Part shown: one piece after another, positions 7,133 to 14,251 of the stretch
Layout: each line of letters begins with the position of its first letter
Numbering within the stretch: the first letter of the stretch is position 1
Assembly (NCBI RefSeq): GCF_017352095.1
Contig: NZ_CP071463.1
Coordinates: 868,001-932,000 of the forward strand
Direction: 5' to 3'
Length of the DNA: 64,000 nucleotides
From: Natrinema longum
GTDB lineage: Archaea; Halobacteriota; Halobacteria; Halobacteriales; Natrialbaceae
Program-made: the position numbers and the translations under genes
The notes under the pieces: model-generated
Told to the model about the DNA's origin: nothing
What the model saw: the letters and a program-made list of their open reading frames with translations, nothing else
Databases searched by the model: none

Positions 7133-7311
7133 ATCAACTCTGTTTGCTTCGCCATTAGCTCCTTTTGTTGGGCCTGTGTGTCGACTTGCCGCCGTAGCTC
7201 GGCATGCTGCTGATAATAGAGATACGCTAGAATCCCAGACAACAGAAGAGAGCCCAGTCCGCTTAGTACTCCAACCCAACTTTCGATATTATTGATCCAG
7301 AGAAGAACCAT
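7133..7311 (-). pseudogene. N-terminal fragment of membrane/coiled-coil protein, truncated by IS
   Basis: From ATG at 7311 the frame encodes a membrane segment (VGVLSGLGSLLLSGILAYLYY) followed by a charged coiled-coil (QQHAELRRQVDTQAQQKELM). At 7132 it runs into the IS right end and stops inside it, at 7090. About 59 native residues remain. The same architecture (one TM helix plus Gln/Glu coiled coil) is common in small haloarchaeal island proteins. Together with 6048-6193 it marks one disrupted gene. Confidence 0.5.
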
Positions 7312-7484
7312 TGGTGTGTTTCCAATCGATTCGGTTACACTATTATAATTTCTGTGGAGAGATGAGACAGATTCTCAGCTTGACTGTGTCGTTGGATACC
7401 TCCATCTGTGTCGTACTCTCCTGTCGTCTCCGATAGACTCAGTAGTCAATCCGATCACTTTGGCTATAATTCAGAAAACAATTA

Positions 7485-7498
7485 ATGTCTATAGACAT
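7485..7498. promoter_or_regulatory. 14-bp perfect palindrome upstream of helicase
   Basis: ATGTCTATAGACAT is a perfect palindrome, 36 bp before the helicase ATG. A second dyad, CTGCTC-GA-GAGCAG, at 7517-7530 abuts the start. Such sites fit repressor binding across a promoter and start region; the binding factor is unknown. The rest of 7312-7534 shows no gene. Confidence 0.45.
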
Positions 7499-7534
7499 AC
7501 TTTGATATGAGAATCTCTGCTCGAGAGCAGTCAA

Positions 7535-9505
7535 ATGACTAGAACACAACCACCCCTTCCGGATATTGACCGTGATTTAGATGCAAATTGGCCAGCTCCC
7601 GGTTATAGAAGTGGACAACAGAGGATCTACAAGGAGGCCGCTTCAGTTCTATTCGGTGATACTGACCACGACATAATCGTAATCGATGCTCCGACTGGAG
7701 TTGGAAAGTCAGTTATTAACACTGCTCTCTGCAATTTAGCGAACAGCTCTTTTTACACAACACCACAGAAATCACTTCGAGATCAACTTGTAAACGATTC
7801 TCTGCTGAATGGATACGTAAATACACTTCGTGCTCGCAAGGACTATATCTGTGACTATGCTTCGAGTCCTGGTGATCCGGTAAATTGTGCAGAGTGCCAC
7901 GTCAACAACACCGACATCGAGAAATGCAGCGACCATTCAGGCTGCCAGTATTGGAACGCAAAGGAGCGTGCTATAGAATCAAAGATAGCGGGATTGACGT
8001 TTGCATATCTTAGAATAGACGGTTTCATTCCGGTTGTTAACCCAAACTCAGATGATCAAGAGCAGATTTCATTTGGCGATCGCGAACTGCTTATTGTAGA
8101 TGAAGCACATTCAATTGAACAACAGTATTCGTCGATGTTTGCTGGGTTTAAACTCACGCCTGAACTCTCAACCAACCTTGAAGAATTAGGAATCGGTGAG
8201 TCACTTCGATCTGCAATCCCTGACTCCTTGTTCCATGCTGAGGATCCTAGTCACGATTTAGAACTGGCTCCGCTTGAGGATCACATTGTTAGCAACGATC
8301 TTATTGACGATTTATTTGGCGCAAAGGAGGATGCGATCGCCGAACTCCAAAATCACAGAAAAAGGTACGCACGATTAGTGAAAGGGGCTATCAGACGGAA
8401 GCAAAATTTGGAGACGGGACTCTCTGAAGCGGAGTTGCAGGCCCAGATTTCTGAGGGCATGGCCGATTTTATAGAGAATCTTAAGCTCCCTGAGTCAATC
8501 GATATGCGGATGGTTGATGCGAAGGACTATCCTTCTCAGCCACTGTCTGAGCTTCGCAATGAGATCGAGAAAGAGATTCAAATCATGGGAGAACTCCGCG
8601 ATTTTGTCAGTAATATTGAGGTAGGCTTCTCCGACGAGTATGATCCTGAAGAGAACCCTTGGTTTGTCGATGTTAATACCGGTCCACTCACGGCGACAGA
8701 ATACAAATTTAACCCTGCAAACGTTGGTGACCTGCTTAAGCAACAGATCTGGAATAGAGCCGATAAAGTAGTTCTCTCATCGGCTACTATTCCTTCTCAT
8801 GGGGCAACTGACCGCAAGGAAGGTATCTTAAAGTGGGTAGATCGGATCGGTTTGGATCCTGAATCAACACACGTTATCACTGAAGATTCACCCTTCCCGG
8901 TTGAGAATCGCAGGGTTAGGATTGACTACATCGGGAATATGTCAAGCGGAGGTTTTGATGCCAATATCGACGAAATCAGCCGTACCATCAACGAACTTTC
9001 CACTCTCCACCCTAGTGAGAAGGGTCTTGTCCACGTTTCAAGCTATAAGCAAGCTTCTCATCTTGGGGAGACAATTGACGATCTTAGCGATGTGGACGTA
9101 TCGGTTACTGTCCATAAGAAAGAACAAGATGCTGAATCAGCGCTTGCAACGTGGCAGGGCGGCCAATCTGACTCTGCTACCTACACTGGGACACAGATTT
9201 TAATCACACCATCTATGAAGGAAGGCGTAGATCTTGCGGGAGACAAGTGCCGCTGGCAGGTGGCCACAAAAGTACCATATCCGAATTTGGCAGATCCCAG
9301 AGTCCGCTATCTACAGGAAAATCGAGGTTGGTCTTGGTATCATTCTGAGGCAACGACTGAATTAGTCCAAGCTGCAGGCCGTGGCGTCCGTAGTGCTGAG
9401 GATAATTGCGAATTTTACGTACTTGATGAGGCGTTTAAGAACGTCTGGCATTTAGCTCCGTCTTGGTACTGTGATGCAGTTACATCAGAGTCTCGGCCTG
9501 ATTAG
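7535..9505 (+). CDS. DinG/XPD-type superfamily 2 helicase with Fe-S cysteines
   Basis: This 656-residue protein has helicase motif I DAPTGVGKS at about residues 50-58 and a cysteine cluster at about 108-140 (YIC...NCAECH...KC...GC) placed as in the 4Fe-4S domain of XPD/DinG enzymes. It also has motif II VDEAH at about 187-191, SSAT motif III (VLSSATIP) near 427, and motif VI QAAGRGVRS near 619. Family members unwind DNA 5'-to-3' using ATP. This copy lies on an AT-rich island next to a recombinase and Kiwa genes, not in a chromosomal repair setting, so a role in defence or element replication is plausible but inferred. A central acidic insertion (about 230-370) is unusually long. Two dyads precede the start. 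Confidence 0.85.
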   Translation: MTRTQPPLPDIDRDLDANWPAPGYRSGQQRIYKEAASVLFGDTDHDIIVIDAPTGVGKSVINTALCNLANSSFYTTPQKSLRDQLVNDSLLNGYVNTLRARKDYICDYASSPGDPVNCAECHVNNTDIEKCSDHSGCQYWNAKERAIESKIAGLTFAYLRIDGFIPVVNPNSDDQEQISFGDRELLIVDEAHSIEQQYSSMFAGFKLTPELSTNLEELGIGESLRSAIPDSLFHAEDPSHDLELAPLEDHIVSNDLIDDLFGAKEDAIAELQNHRKRYARLVKGAIRRKQNLETGLSEAELQAQISEGMADFIENLKLPESIDMRMVDAKDYPSQPLSELRNEIEKEIQIMGELRDFVSNIEVGFSDEYDPEENPWFVDVNTGPLTATEYKFNPANVGDLLKQQIWNRADKVVLSSATIPSHGATDRKEGILKWVDRIGLDPESTHVITEDSPFPVENRRVRIDYIGNMSSGGFDANIDEISRTINELSTLHPSEKGLVHVSSYKQASHLGETIDDLSDVDVSVTVHKKEQDAESALATWQGGQSDSATYTGTQILITPSMKEGVDLAGDKCRWQVATKVPYPNLADPRVRYLQENRGWSWYHSEATTELVQAAGRGVRSAEDNCEFYVLDEAFKNVWHLAPSWYCDAVTSESRPD

Positions 9506-9534
9506 TTTGAGGCATAAGGACATCATCGATACAG

Positions 9535-9562
9535 TGTCCGGGAATTGCGGTAGTCTCGGACA
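9535..9562. repeat. 28-bp dyad upstream of small recombinase
   Basis: TGTCCG (9535-9540) and inverted CGGACA (9557-9562) flank a 16-bp centre. Arm sequence and size resemble the 27-bp repeats R1-R4. It lies between the helicase stop and the recombinase start and could be a recombination half-site pair or an operator. Confidence 0.45.
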
Positions 9563-9621
9563 GATTCACCCCAATATCCCCTTCGAGCCCCACCGAAAGA
9601 ACTAGATTCCCGCCCGTTTTT

Positions 9622-9645
9622 GTCCGAGATGCAGGCAACTCGGAC
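9622..9645. repeat. 24-bp dyad abutting recombinase start
   Basis: GTCCGAG (9622-9628) and inverted CTCGGAC (9639-9645) have a 10-bp spacer and end 3 bp before the ATG at 9649. It shares the GTCCG/CGGAC arms with the dyad at 9535-9562. The position suggests autoregulation or a recombinase-binding site. Confidence 0.45.
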
Positions 9646-9648
9646 GCC

Positions 9649-10236
9649 ATGAATCTGAAACAGCACGAGAATCGCGACGATATGAAGGTCTGGCTCAGCC
9701 AGAACGAAGTAGAACAGTTGCTCGAGGCTGCCGATGGAACCCAGCAGCGGATCGCGTTCGCGCTCGGTGCCCGCTGCGGCCTCCGCTCACACGAAGTCCT
9801 CGACGTCGCTCCTGAGGATATCGTCGATACTGATGCCGGAACGATGCTCCGCGTCTGGCACGGGAAAGGGGACAAGTTCCGCGAGACGCCAGTCCCGCGA
9901 GATCTGGCGACGACCATCCGTACTGTCGACGACGTCCGCGACGCGCCGACCAGCTCGTCGCTCGTCGAGATCACGAGTACTCGATCGCTTCGCCGGTGGG
10001 TTCGATCGGCGGCTAACCAGCTGTATGACAAGACGGAAGACGCCGGATGGAATCATCTCGGCTTTCACGACCTCCGACGGACCTGGGCGACTGCACTTGC
10101 CTCCGCTGACGTCGATCCGCTCTTGGTGTGTGATTGGGGAGGATGGAATGATCTTGAGACCTTCCTTGAACACTACCGGGGAAGTTATAGCCCAGAGGCA
10201 CAACAACGAGAGAGAAATAAGGTTGATTGGCTTTAG
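9649..10236 (+). CDS. Small XerC/D-like tyrosine recombinase (catalytic domain only)
   Basis: The 195-residue protein has the catalytic domain alone, with no SAM-like core-binding domain. The first Arg is in the helix RCGLRSHEVLDV (about residues 44-55), followed by a Lys-bearing beta hairpin (WHGKGDKFRETPVP), HDLRRTWAT carrying His-x-x-Arg (about 141-149), and a final HYRG carrying the likely Tyr nucleophile (about 177). Catalytic-domain-only recombinases are frequent on haloarchaeal plasmids and proviruses. An internal ATG at 9679 is an alternative start. Two dyads with shared arms lie directly upstream. It is followed by the Kiwa genes, and a dyad at 10242-10266 follows its stop. Confidence 0.85.
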   Translation: MNLKQHENRDDMKVWLSQNEVEQLLEAADGTQQRIAFALGARCGLRSHEVLDVAPEDIVDTDAGTMLRVWHGKGDKFRETPVPRDLATTIRTVDDVRDAPTSSSLVEITSTRSLRRWVRSAANQLYDKTEDAGWNHLGFHDLRRTWATALASADVDPLLVCDWGGWNDLETFLEHYRGSYSPEAQQRERNKVDWL

Positions 10237-10241
10237 ATTCG

Positions 10242-10266
10242 GGAACTCCTCCAGTTGAGAAGTTCC
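10242..10266. terminator. Dyad downstream of recombinase
   Basis: GGAACT (10242-10247) and inverted AGTTCC (10261-10266) form a 6-bp stem just past the recombinase stop, followed by CTATAAAC. It may end the upstream transcript or belong to the Kiwa promoter region (10267-10422, which otherwise holds no gene). Confidence 0.3.
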
Positions 10267-10422
10267 TATAAACAAGCTCTTCAGGTGTTCCTATGGGGTT
10301 TAATCATAGAATCGTTTTAGTTCCACTTCGGGGCAGAAATGTATATGCATGCAACCCCTCAGATACAACCCAGCAAAGCAGCAACGCGCAAGAAACTCAT
10401 AACTAGAAATCAGGAGTCCACT

Positions 10423-10995
10423 ATGGCAGAGTACAGAGGATATTTAAAATGGCTTCTTTTCTTCAGTTCTTTCACACCTCTGTATGCAATATTAATGTTC
10501 AAACACTGGGGGTTCAAAGTAACAGTAGATCATAGATATTTGAGCGAATACACTGGTATTGAATCTATTGATGTTCCTATTCTTACTGTTCTCTGGATCA
10601 TCCTGACAATAGCTTCTCTATTCGGTCTCTGGCTTGCAATATCTGTTAGAAAGACTAAGGAGCCGAAGTGGACTGATGTTGAATCATATCGAAGCCGGAA
10701 TGATCTTATAACTAGTTATATCTTAGTCTATATTTTCCCATTTGTGGTTCTTGACTACACGGAAGTGGGTAACTGGTTAGCTTTCGGCGTATTCTTTATT
10801 GTGATTGGAATTGTTCAGGTGCGCTCTAACCAACTTCATGTAAATCCTGTCCTGGCCATATTTAATTACGATATATATGAAATTGATACAGGGCGGAAAC
10901 AGATTACGTTAATATCTCGCAAGAACCCTGACAAGTTCCCAGAATCTGTTCAAACAATAGAACTAAGTAATGACGTACATATCGCCGCTTACTAG
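10423..10995 (+). CDS. kwaA: KwaA-like four-TM membrane protein (Kiwa defence)
   Basis: This 190-residue protein has four membrane segments: about 10-30 (WLLFFSSFTPLYAILMF), 50-75 (ILTVLWIILTIASLFGLWLAI), 98-115 (YILVYIFPFVVLDY) and 120-140 (WLAFGVFFIVIGIVQV). A cytosolic tail follows with NPVLAIFNYDIYEIDTGRKQITLISRKN, the arrangement I know for KwaA. In bacteria KwaA is the membrane subunit of the Kiwa anti-phage complex, which senses infection at the membrane and works with KwaB. I chose ATG 10423 because GGAG lies 8 nt upstream; the frame is open back to 10339 without membrane-protein character. The KwaB gene starts 2 bp after the stop. Codon usage is strongly AT-rich compared with core genes. 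Confidence 0.75.
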   Translation: MAEYRGYLKWLLFFSSFTPLYAILMFKHWGFKVTVDHRYLSEYTGIESIDVPILTVLWIILTIASLFGLWLAISVRKTKEPKWTDVESYRSRNDLITSYILVYIFPFVVLDYTEVGNWLAFGVFFIVIGIVQVRSNQLHVNPVLAIFNYDIYEIDTGRKQITLISRKNPDKFPESVQTIELSNDVHIAAY

Positions 10996-10997
10996 CA

Positions 10998-11984
10998 ATG
11001 GATGTGGAGGATGCGCATGACCATTTGCGTAAAGCAAAGGATCTCGTTAACGAGGATCCCACAAATTATACTAGACAGTTTCTTTTAGTAGACAAATCTG
11101 ACAATATTGATGGAGAATATGAGGCTGGAGAGGTTCCTCTTCACAGAAATATTCAGATAAAAATTAGCAAGTGGGTTCTAGAGCAACTTCAGACTGAACT
11201 CAACAAACTAAAGAACGAGTCTAGAAGCCTAGCAAAATACGATATTGAAAATGCTAATAAAAAGAAGGTGCCTATTCAGTACATTGATACTGATGACGTA
11301 CCTTTGTTTGATCGTTTTCAGTCAATCGTAATGGGGAATTCTTTCTCTGAAACAACTTATGGAGAAGAAGATGACCCATCTTTTCAAGTATTCCGGGCGA
11401 TTAATCGGCTTCATCAGGATCGCTTTGCAGCATTTAGTGTATATACAAAAAGCCAAATAATTGGACATACATGGAAAATAAAAGCTGCCTTGAGAGGAAA
11501 CGAGTATAATACGTTTGAGGAGGACCTAGTTGCTCTACCAGACACATATGACGTTATATATTATAATGGTGTCCTTTTCATTTTCAACCCTGGAAGATTC
11601 GAGAAGATGTTTGATTATTTCGAGACATATGAAGAGAGTGCATCAAGCGTTTTCGACAGTTTAGAAGAGTCTGATCTCACAATACATAATCTAGACAAAG
11701 TAAAGACAACAGTGATGAACGACAATATCTCTCTGAGAAAAATGAGTGTTATTGAAAAAGTCGGTGTATATGATTCACTAACACTTGATAAAGCAGAAGA
11801 GATAATTAATGAATATAATCTGAATCTAAATATTGAGGAAGATCCTGAGGATGGCCGAGGAATTAGGGTCCCAGACTTGCGACACCGCCATGATCTTCTA
11901 CGGTTATTAAACGATGATCATCTAGCATCCGAATTAACAAATGAGCTCTACCAGGTATATGGGAAAGATCGCCGGTCTGATTGA
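10998..11984 (+). CDS. kwaB: KwaB-like protein, DUF4868 (Kiwa defence)
   Basis: This 328-residue soluble protein has a core (about 140-290) with the DUF4868 pattern: FAAFSVYTKSQII, the hydrophobic strand DVIYYNGVLFIFNPGRFEKMF, then a helical C-terminal part ending RVPDLRHRHDLLRLLNDDHL. KwaB in bacterial Kiwa binds DNA and, with membrane KwaA, blocks late phage transcription or replication. It starts 2 bp after kwaA, so the pair is one transcript with no other cargo. The ending NELYQVYG is like other family members from memory. AT-rich base composition supports transfer from a lower-GC source or long residence on mobile elements. I see no frameshift or truncation. Confidence 0.75.
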   Translation: MDVEDAHDHLRKAKDLVNEDPTNYTRQFLLVDKSDNIDGEYEAGEVPLHRNIQIKISKWVLEQLQTELNKLKNESRSLAKYDIENANKKKVPIQYIDTDDVPLFDRFQSIVMGNSFSETTYGEEDDPSFQVFRAINRLHQDRFAAFSVYTKSQIIGHTWKIKAALRGNEYNTFEEDLVALPDTYDVIYYNGVLFIFNPGRFEKMFDYFETYEESASSVFDSLEESDLTIHNLDKVKTTVMNDNISLRKMSVIEKVGVYDSLTLDKAEEIINEYNLNLNIEEDPEDGRGIRVPDLRHRHDLLRLLNDDHLASELTNELYQVYGKDRRSD

Positions 11985-12043
11985 TATTTATATCAAATGC
12001 TGTGCGGCATCTCCATTGTCAGCTACTCATTCAGAAGGAACGG

Positions 12044-12334
12044 TCAACCACGTAACGCTCGAGGAGACGGCGTCGGTCGGTTCCCAACATCGAGCTCGCC
12101 GTCGAGATACTCTGTCCCCTCGCAGGTGATCTCGTACATATTGCTGTCCTCGAAGATCGGGGCGACGAGCCCGACCTGAGAAAGGAGTTGACACCGTTCG
12201 TCAACCCGCCCACGCGATGCTATGAGTTTGATGACTTGAGACATATGCCGTGGTGTAGACCACGGATTATCTGAAAGGTGCTCAAGAATCCGTTCATCCA
12301 GTGTGCACATCCAGCGGGCGGGCTTCCGGCTCAT
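12044..12334 (-). CDS. PhiH1-repressor-like winged-helix protein (copy 1)
   Basis: This 96-residue winged helix starts MSRKPARWM with DERILEHLSDNPWSTPRHMS (helix 1), a recognition region RVDERCQLLSQVGLVAPI, and the wing MYEITCEGTEYLDGELD. This is the pattern of the haloarchaeal phage PhiH1 repressor family, which controls lysogeny. It is convergent with kwaB and is the first of three paralogues on this strand within 1.4 kb. Targets are unknown; it could regulate the island or be an anti-superinfection repressor. Confidence 0.75.
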   Translation of the reverse strand: MSRKPARWMCTLDERILEHLSDNPWSTPRHMSQVIKLIASRGRVDERCQLLSQVGLVAPIFEDSNMYEITCEGTEYLDGELDVGNRPTPSPRALRG

Positions 12335-12432
12335 TACGTTTCAGTGGTTTGGCTTGCAGTTGGACCGTCGTTCGAGCCGTTTCTGTTGAGATCTACCTCG
12401 TTTTCAGCACCATGCACCTTTTCAGAATATCG

Positions 12433-12774
12433 TCAAATCGAGAATGACACATAATCATTTCGTTTGTAAAGATAATATGGCGAGACAATAAACGATAAAG
12501 CACCCATCGTTATAAGAACGAGAAATACAAGAATCCAAGTCAACCATTTTCCGGGACTCCGTTGTGAGGTGGTCTCTCGAATGTACCGTGCATCATATAC
12601 AAGTGAAATTGAATATAAGAGTACCAACCCCAATTGGATGTAGCGAATGGTGATACTATCCTGTACAAAGAGAATGAAAAAGTACACTATTAGATAAAGA
12701 AAAGGCAGTACTGCGACAACTTGCCACCAGTCATCCCGGATGGAACTCATTGAATTGGATTTTGTATTAGCCAT
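12433..12774 (-). CDS. Multi-pass membrane protein
   Basis: This 113-residue protein has three to four hydrophobic segments: VVAVLPFLYLIVYFFILFV, YIQLGLVLLYSISLVYDARYI, WLTWILVFLVLITMGALSFIV and a short C-terminal part. It resembles haloarchaeal small membrane proteins often placed beside PhiH1-type regulators, but I cannot name a family. It is AT-rich and sits between two PhiH1-like genes on the same strand, so the three may form one regulatory unit. Confidence 0.6.
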   Translation of the reverse strand: MANTKSNSMSSIRDDWWQVVAVLPFLYLIVYFFILFVQDSITIRYIQLGLVLLYSISLVYDARYIRETTSQRSPGKWLTWILVFLVLITMGALSFIVSPYYLYKRNDYVSFSI

Positions 12775-12798
12775 AATTATATATTATATTAATTAGTC

Positions 12799-13101
12799 TT
12801 AAATTCTGGTGATTCGTTTTCTGATCAACTGTTGTGATGGCTTTGGCTGATGGTCCGCATCTATTTCACCCTCAAGATAACGTATCCCCCACGTCGTAAT
12901 CTCATACATATCATGATGGACTGGAGCAATTAAACCAGCACAGGCGAGCATCTGACATCGTTCTCTTATTCGACTCTTTGACGCTCGGAAGTACGATCTT
13001 GAATCCATCACTGACACTGACGACCATGGTTCTTCATCCAGATGCTCGAGTATACGGTCATCGAGTTGCACCATCCAAGACGCAGAGTGGCGCTGTTTCA
13101 T
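12799..13101 (-). CDS. PhiH1-repressor-like winged-helix protein (copy 2)
   Basis: The protein has 100 residues. It has the same layout as the first copy: SWMVQLDDRILEHLDEEPWS, then SKSRIRERCQMLACAGLIAPV and the wing MYEITTWGIRYLEGEID, with a basic C-terminal tail (QQLIRKRITRI). The Cys in ERCQML is shared with the other copies. It probably binds operators as a dimer. Its start is 10 bp from the stop of copy 3, so these two are likely co-transcribed. Confidence 0.75.
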   Translation of the reverse strand: MKQRHSASWMVQLDDRILEHLDEEPWSSVSVMDSRSYFRASKSRIRERCQMLACAGLIAPVHHDMYEITTWGIRYLEGEIDADHQPKPSQQLIRKRITRI

Positions 13102-13110
13102 ACGAATAGG

Positions 13111-13425
13111 TTAGGTTGAATTTTGGACGCTATTTGTAGAGGAATCGGCTTTATCTTCGTTCCTATTAACTCGAGTCCAAGTCTCTGTGTCAAGTTCACC
13201 TTTGAGATAGGCTTCACCCTCATCAGTGATGACGTAGACTCCGTTACCAAGATGGGTGAGAAGCCCTTTCTCGTTGAGTTTCCTGCACCTTCGGGCGATA
13301 TGCTGCCGAGAGTAGCGAATATGACCCTTATCTTTCATTTCTTTTGGAGAACCTGAATCGTTCTCGTAAATATATTCTAAAATACGATCATCGACGAGAG
13401 ACATCCAGTCTCCTGAGTAGCGCAT
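13111..13425 (-). CDS. PhiH1-repressor-like winged-helix protein (copy 3)
   Basis: This 104-residue winged helix (MRYSGDWMSLVDDRILEYI..., RYSRQHIARRCRKLNEKGLLTHLGNGVYVITDEGEAYLKGELD) has a polar C-terminal tail. The start at 13425 aligns with the other two copies; upstream in-frame codons to 13533 run into the hairpin-rich intergenic region. It is divergent from the zinc-ribbon gene series that leads to the integrase, which is the classical position of a lysogeny repressor. Confidence 0.7.
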   Translation of the reverse strand: MRYSGDWMSLVDDRILEYIYENDSGSPKEMKDKGHIRYSRQHIARRCRKLNEKGLLTHLGNGVYVITDEGEAYLKGELDTETWTRVNRNEDKADSSTNSVQNST

Positions 13426-13541
13426 ACTCTCATATACGCTTCGACGGTGTCTAAATATACTTAAAATAGCATTCGCACTCCCATGGTTCACAGATAAGTT
13501 CCCGTAACATTCATGTTCCGGGAGGCTACACATGTGGTTGA

Positions 13542-13668
13542 GGAGCTACCAACTCGGCTGAAGATGACTCTTGTTGGTATGTGGGATTGGGCGGCGTCCC
13601 AGCGCCGCCCAGAAGGTAGCTCCGTGATGATAATGAATCTCGGAACTTCCGTGGGGCATGTACCCCAC
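13542..13668. other. Nested hairpin region upstream of zinc-ribbon operon
   Basis: A perfect 9-bp outer stem (GGAGCTACC 13542-13550 with GGTAGCTCC 13615-13623) encloses a perfect 8-bp hairpin (GGGCGGCG 13589-13596, CGCCGCCC 13603-13610). A third hairpin GTGGGG-CATGTA-CCCCAC follows at 13651-13668. This could be a structured leader RNA, a replication or recombination site, or a terminator pair. Confidence 0.5.
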
Positions 13669-14004
13669 GCACGGCAAGAGACATCGCCAGCCAAAAGGTC
13701 TGACGCTCGGTGCGCCTGCGGCGCTCGAGCAGAAGGCTACGACGCCCGCAGCGACGAACCAATTTGTCACTCCTGCTCGCCTCTCCGCGCTGACGGTGAT
13801 CCAACGTCGGGCTCACCCGAAGCACGGCGGCAAGCGGACGCGCTCGAGACGATCGCCAGCGAACTGCGGTACCAGAACGCGGTTCTCTCCGAAGTCATCA
13901 ACACCCTCGACGCGATCCACGGCGAGGGGTTTCGGTCGCCGACGGCGATTCACACGGCGATCGAGGACCACGACGTGACTCGGCGCGAGCAGGAGGGGAT
14001 CTAA
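13627..14004 (+). CDS. Zinc-finger/coiled-coil hypothetical protein
   Basis: The frame gives 125 residues from ATG 13627; an ATG at 13633 or a GTG at 13651 are alternatives, and hairpins overlap this start zone. The core motif CACGARAEGYDARSDEPICHSC has two Cys pairs for one zinc ion. A helical region (ALETIASELRYQNAVLSEVINTLDAI) follows that could form a coiled coil. Similar small zinc proteins precede integrases in haloarchaeal proviruses. It begins a run of six closely spaced genes ending with the integrase. Confidence 0.55.
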   Translation: MIMNLGTSVGHVPHARQETSPAKRSDARCACGARAEGYDARSDEPICHSCSPLRADGDPTSGSPEARRQADALETIASELRYQNAVLSEVINTLDAIHGEGFRSPTAIHTAIEDHDVTRREQEGI

Positions 14005-14005
14005 G

Positions 14006-14251
14006 ATGGTCGACGACGCGCTCGTCGACGCGGTCGAATCGATCCCGGACGCTGATCCCGACAGCATCGCGCAGTACGACGACGATTATGGTCACTTCGT
14101 GATCCACAGCGATGCCGACGAGCAAGACGTCGCCGAGATCGACGCGGCCCTCGAGGACGCGGGCTACGAACGCGACGGCCACCTTCCCGTCCCCGACATG
14201 GTACAGCAGAACTTCCGTCCGCTCGAGGACGGGGAGGGGGATGACGAATGA
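14006..14251 (+). CDS. Small acidic hypothetical protein
   Basis: This 81-residue, strongly acidic protein has no cysteines. The sequence (VDAVESIPDADPDSIAQYDDDYGHFVIHSD...) alternates predicted strands and helices and looks like a small alpha/beta domain. It starts 1 bp after the previous stop and ends overlapping the next start by 4 bp. No family is recognised; co-expression with the zinc proteins and integrase is likely. Confidence 0.55.
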   Translation: MVDDALVDAVESIPDADPDSIAQYDDDYGHFVIHSDADEQDVAEIDAALEDAGYERDGHLPVPDMVQQNFRPLEDGEGDDE

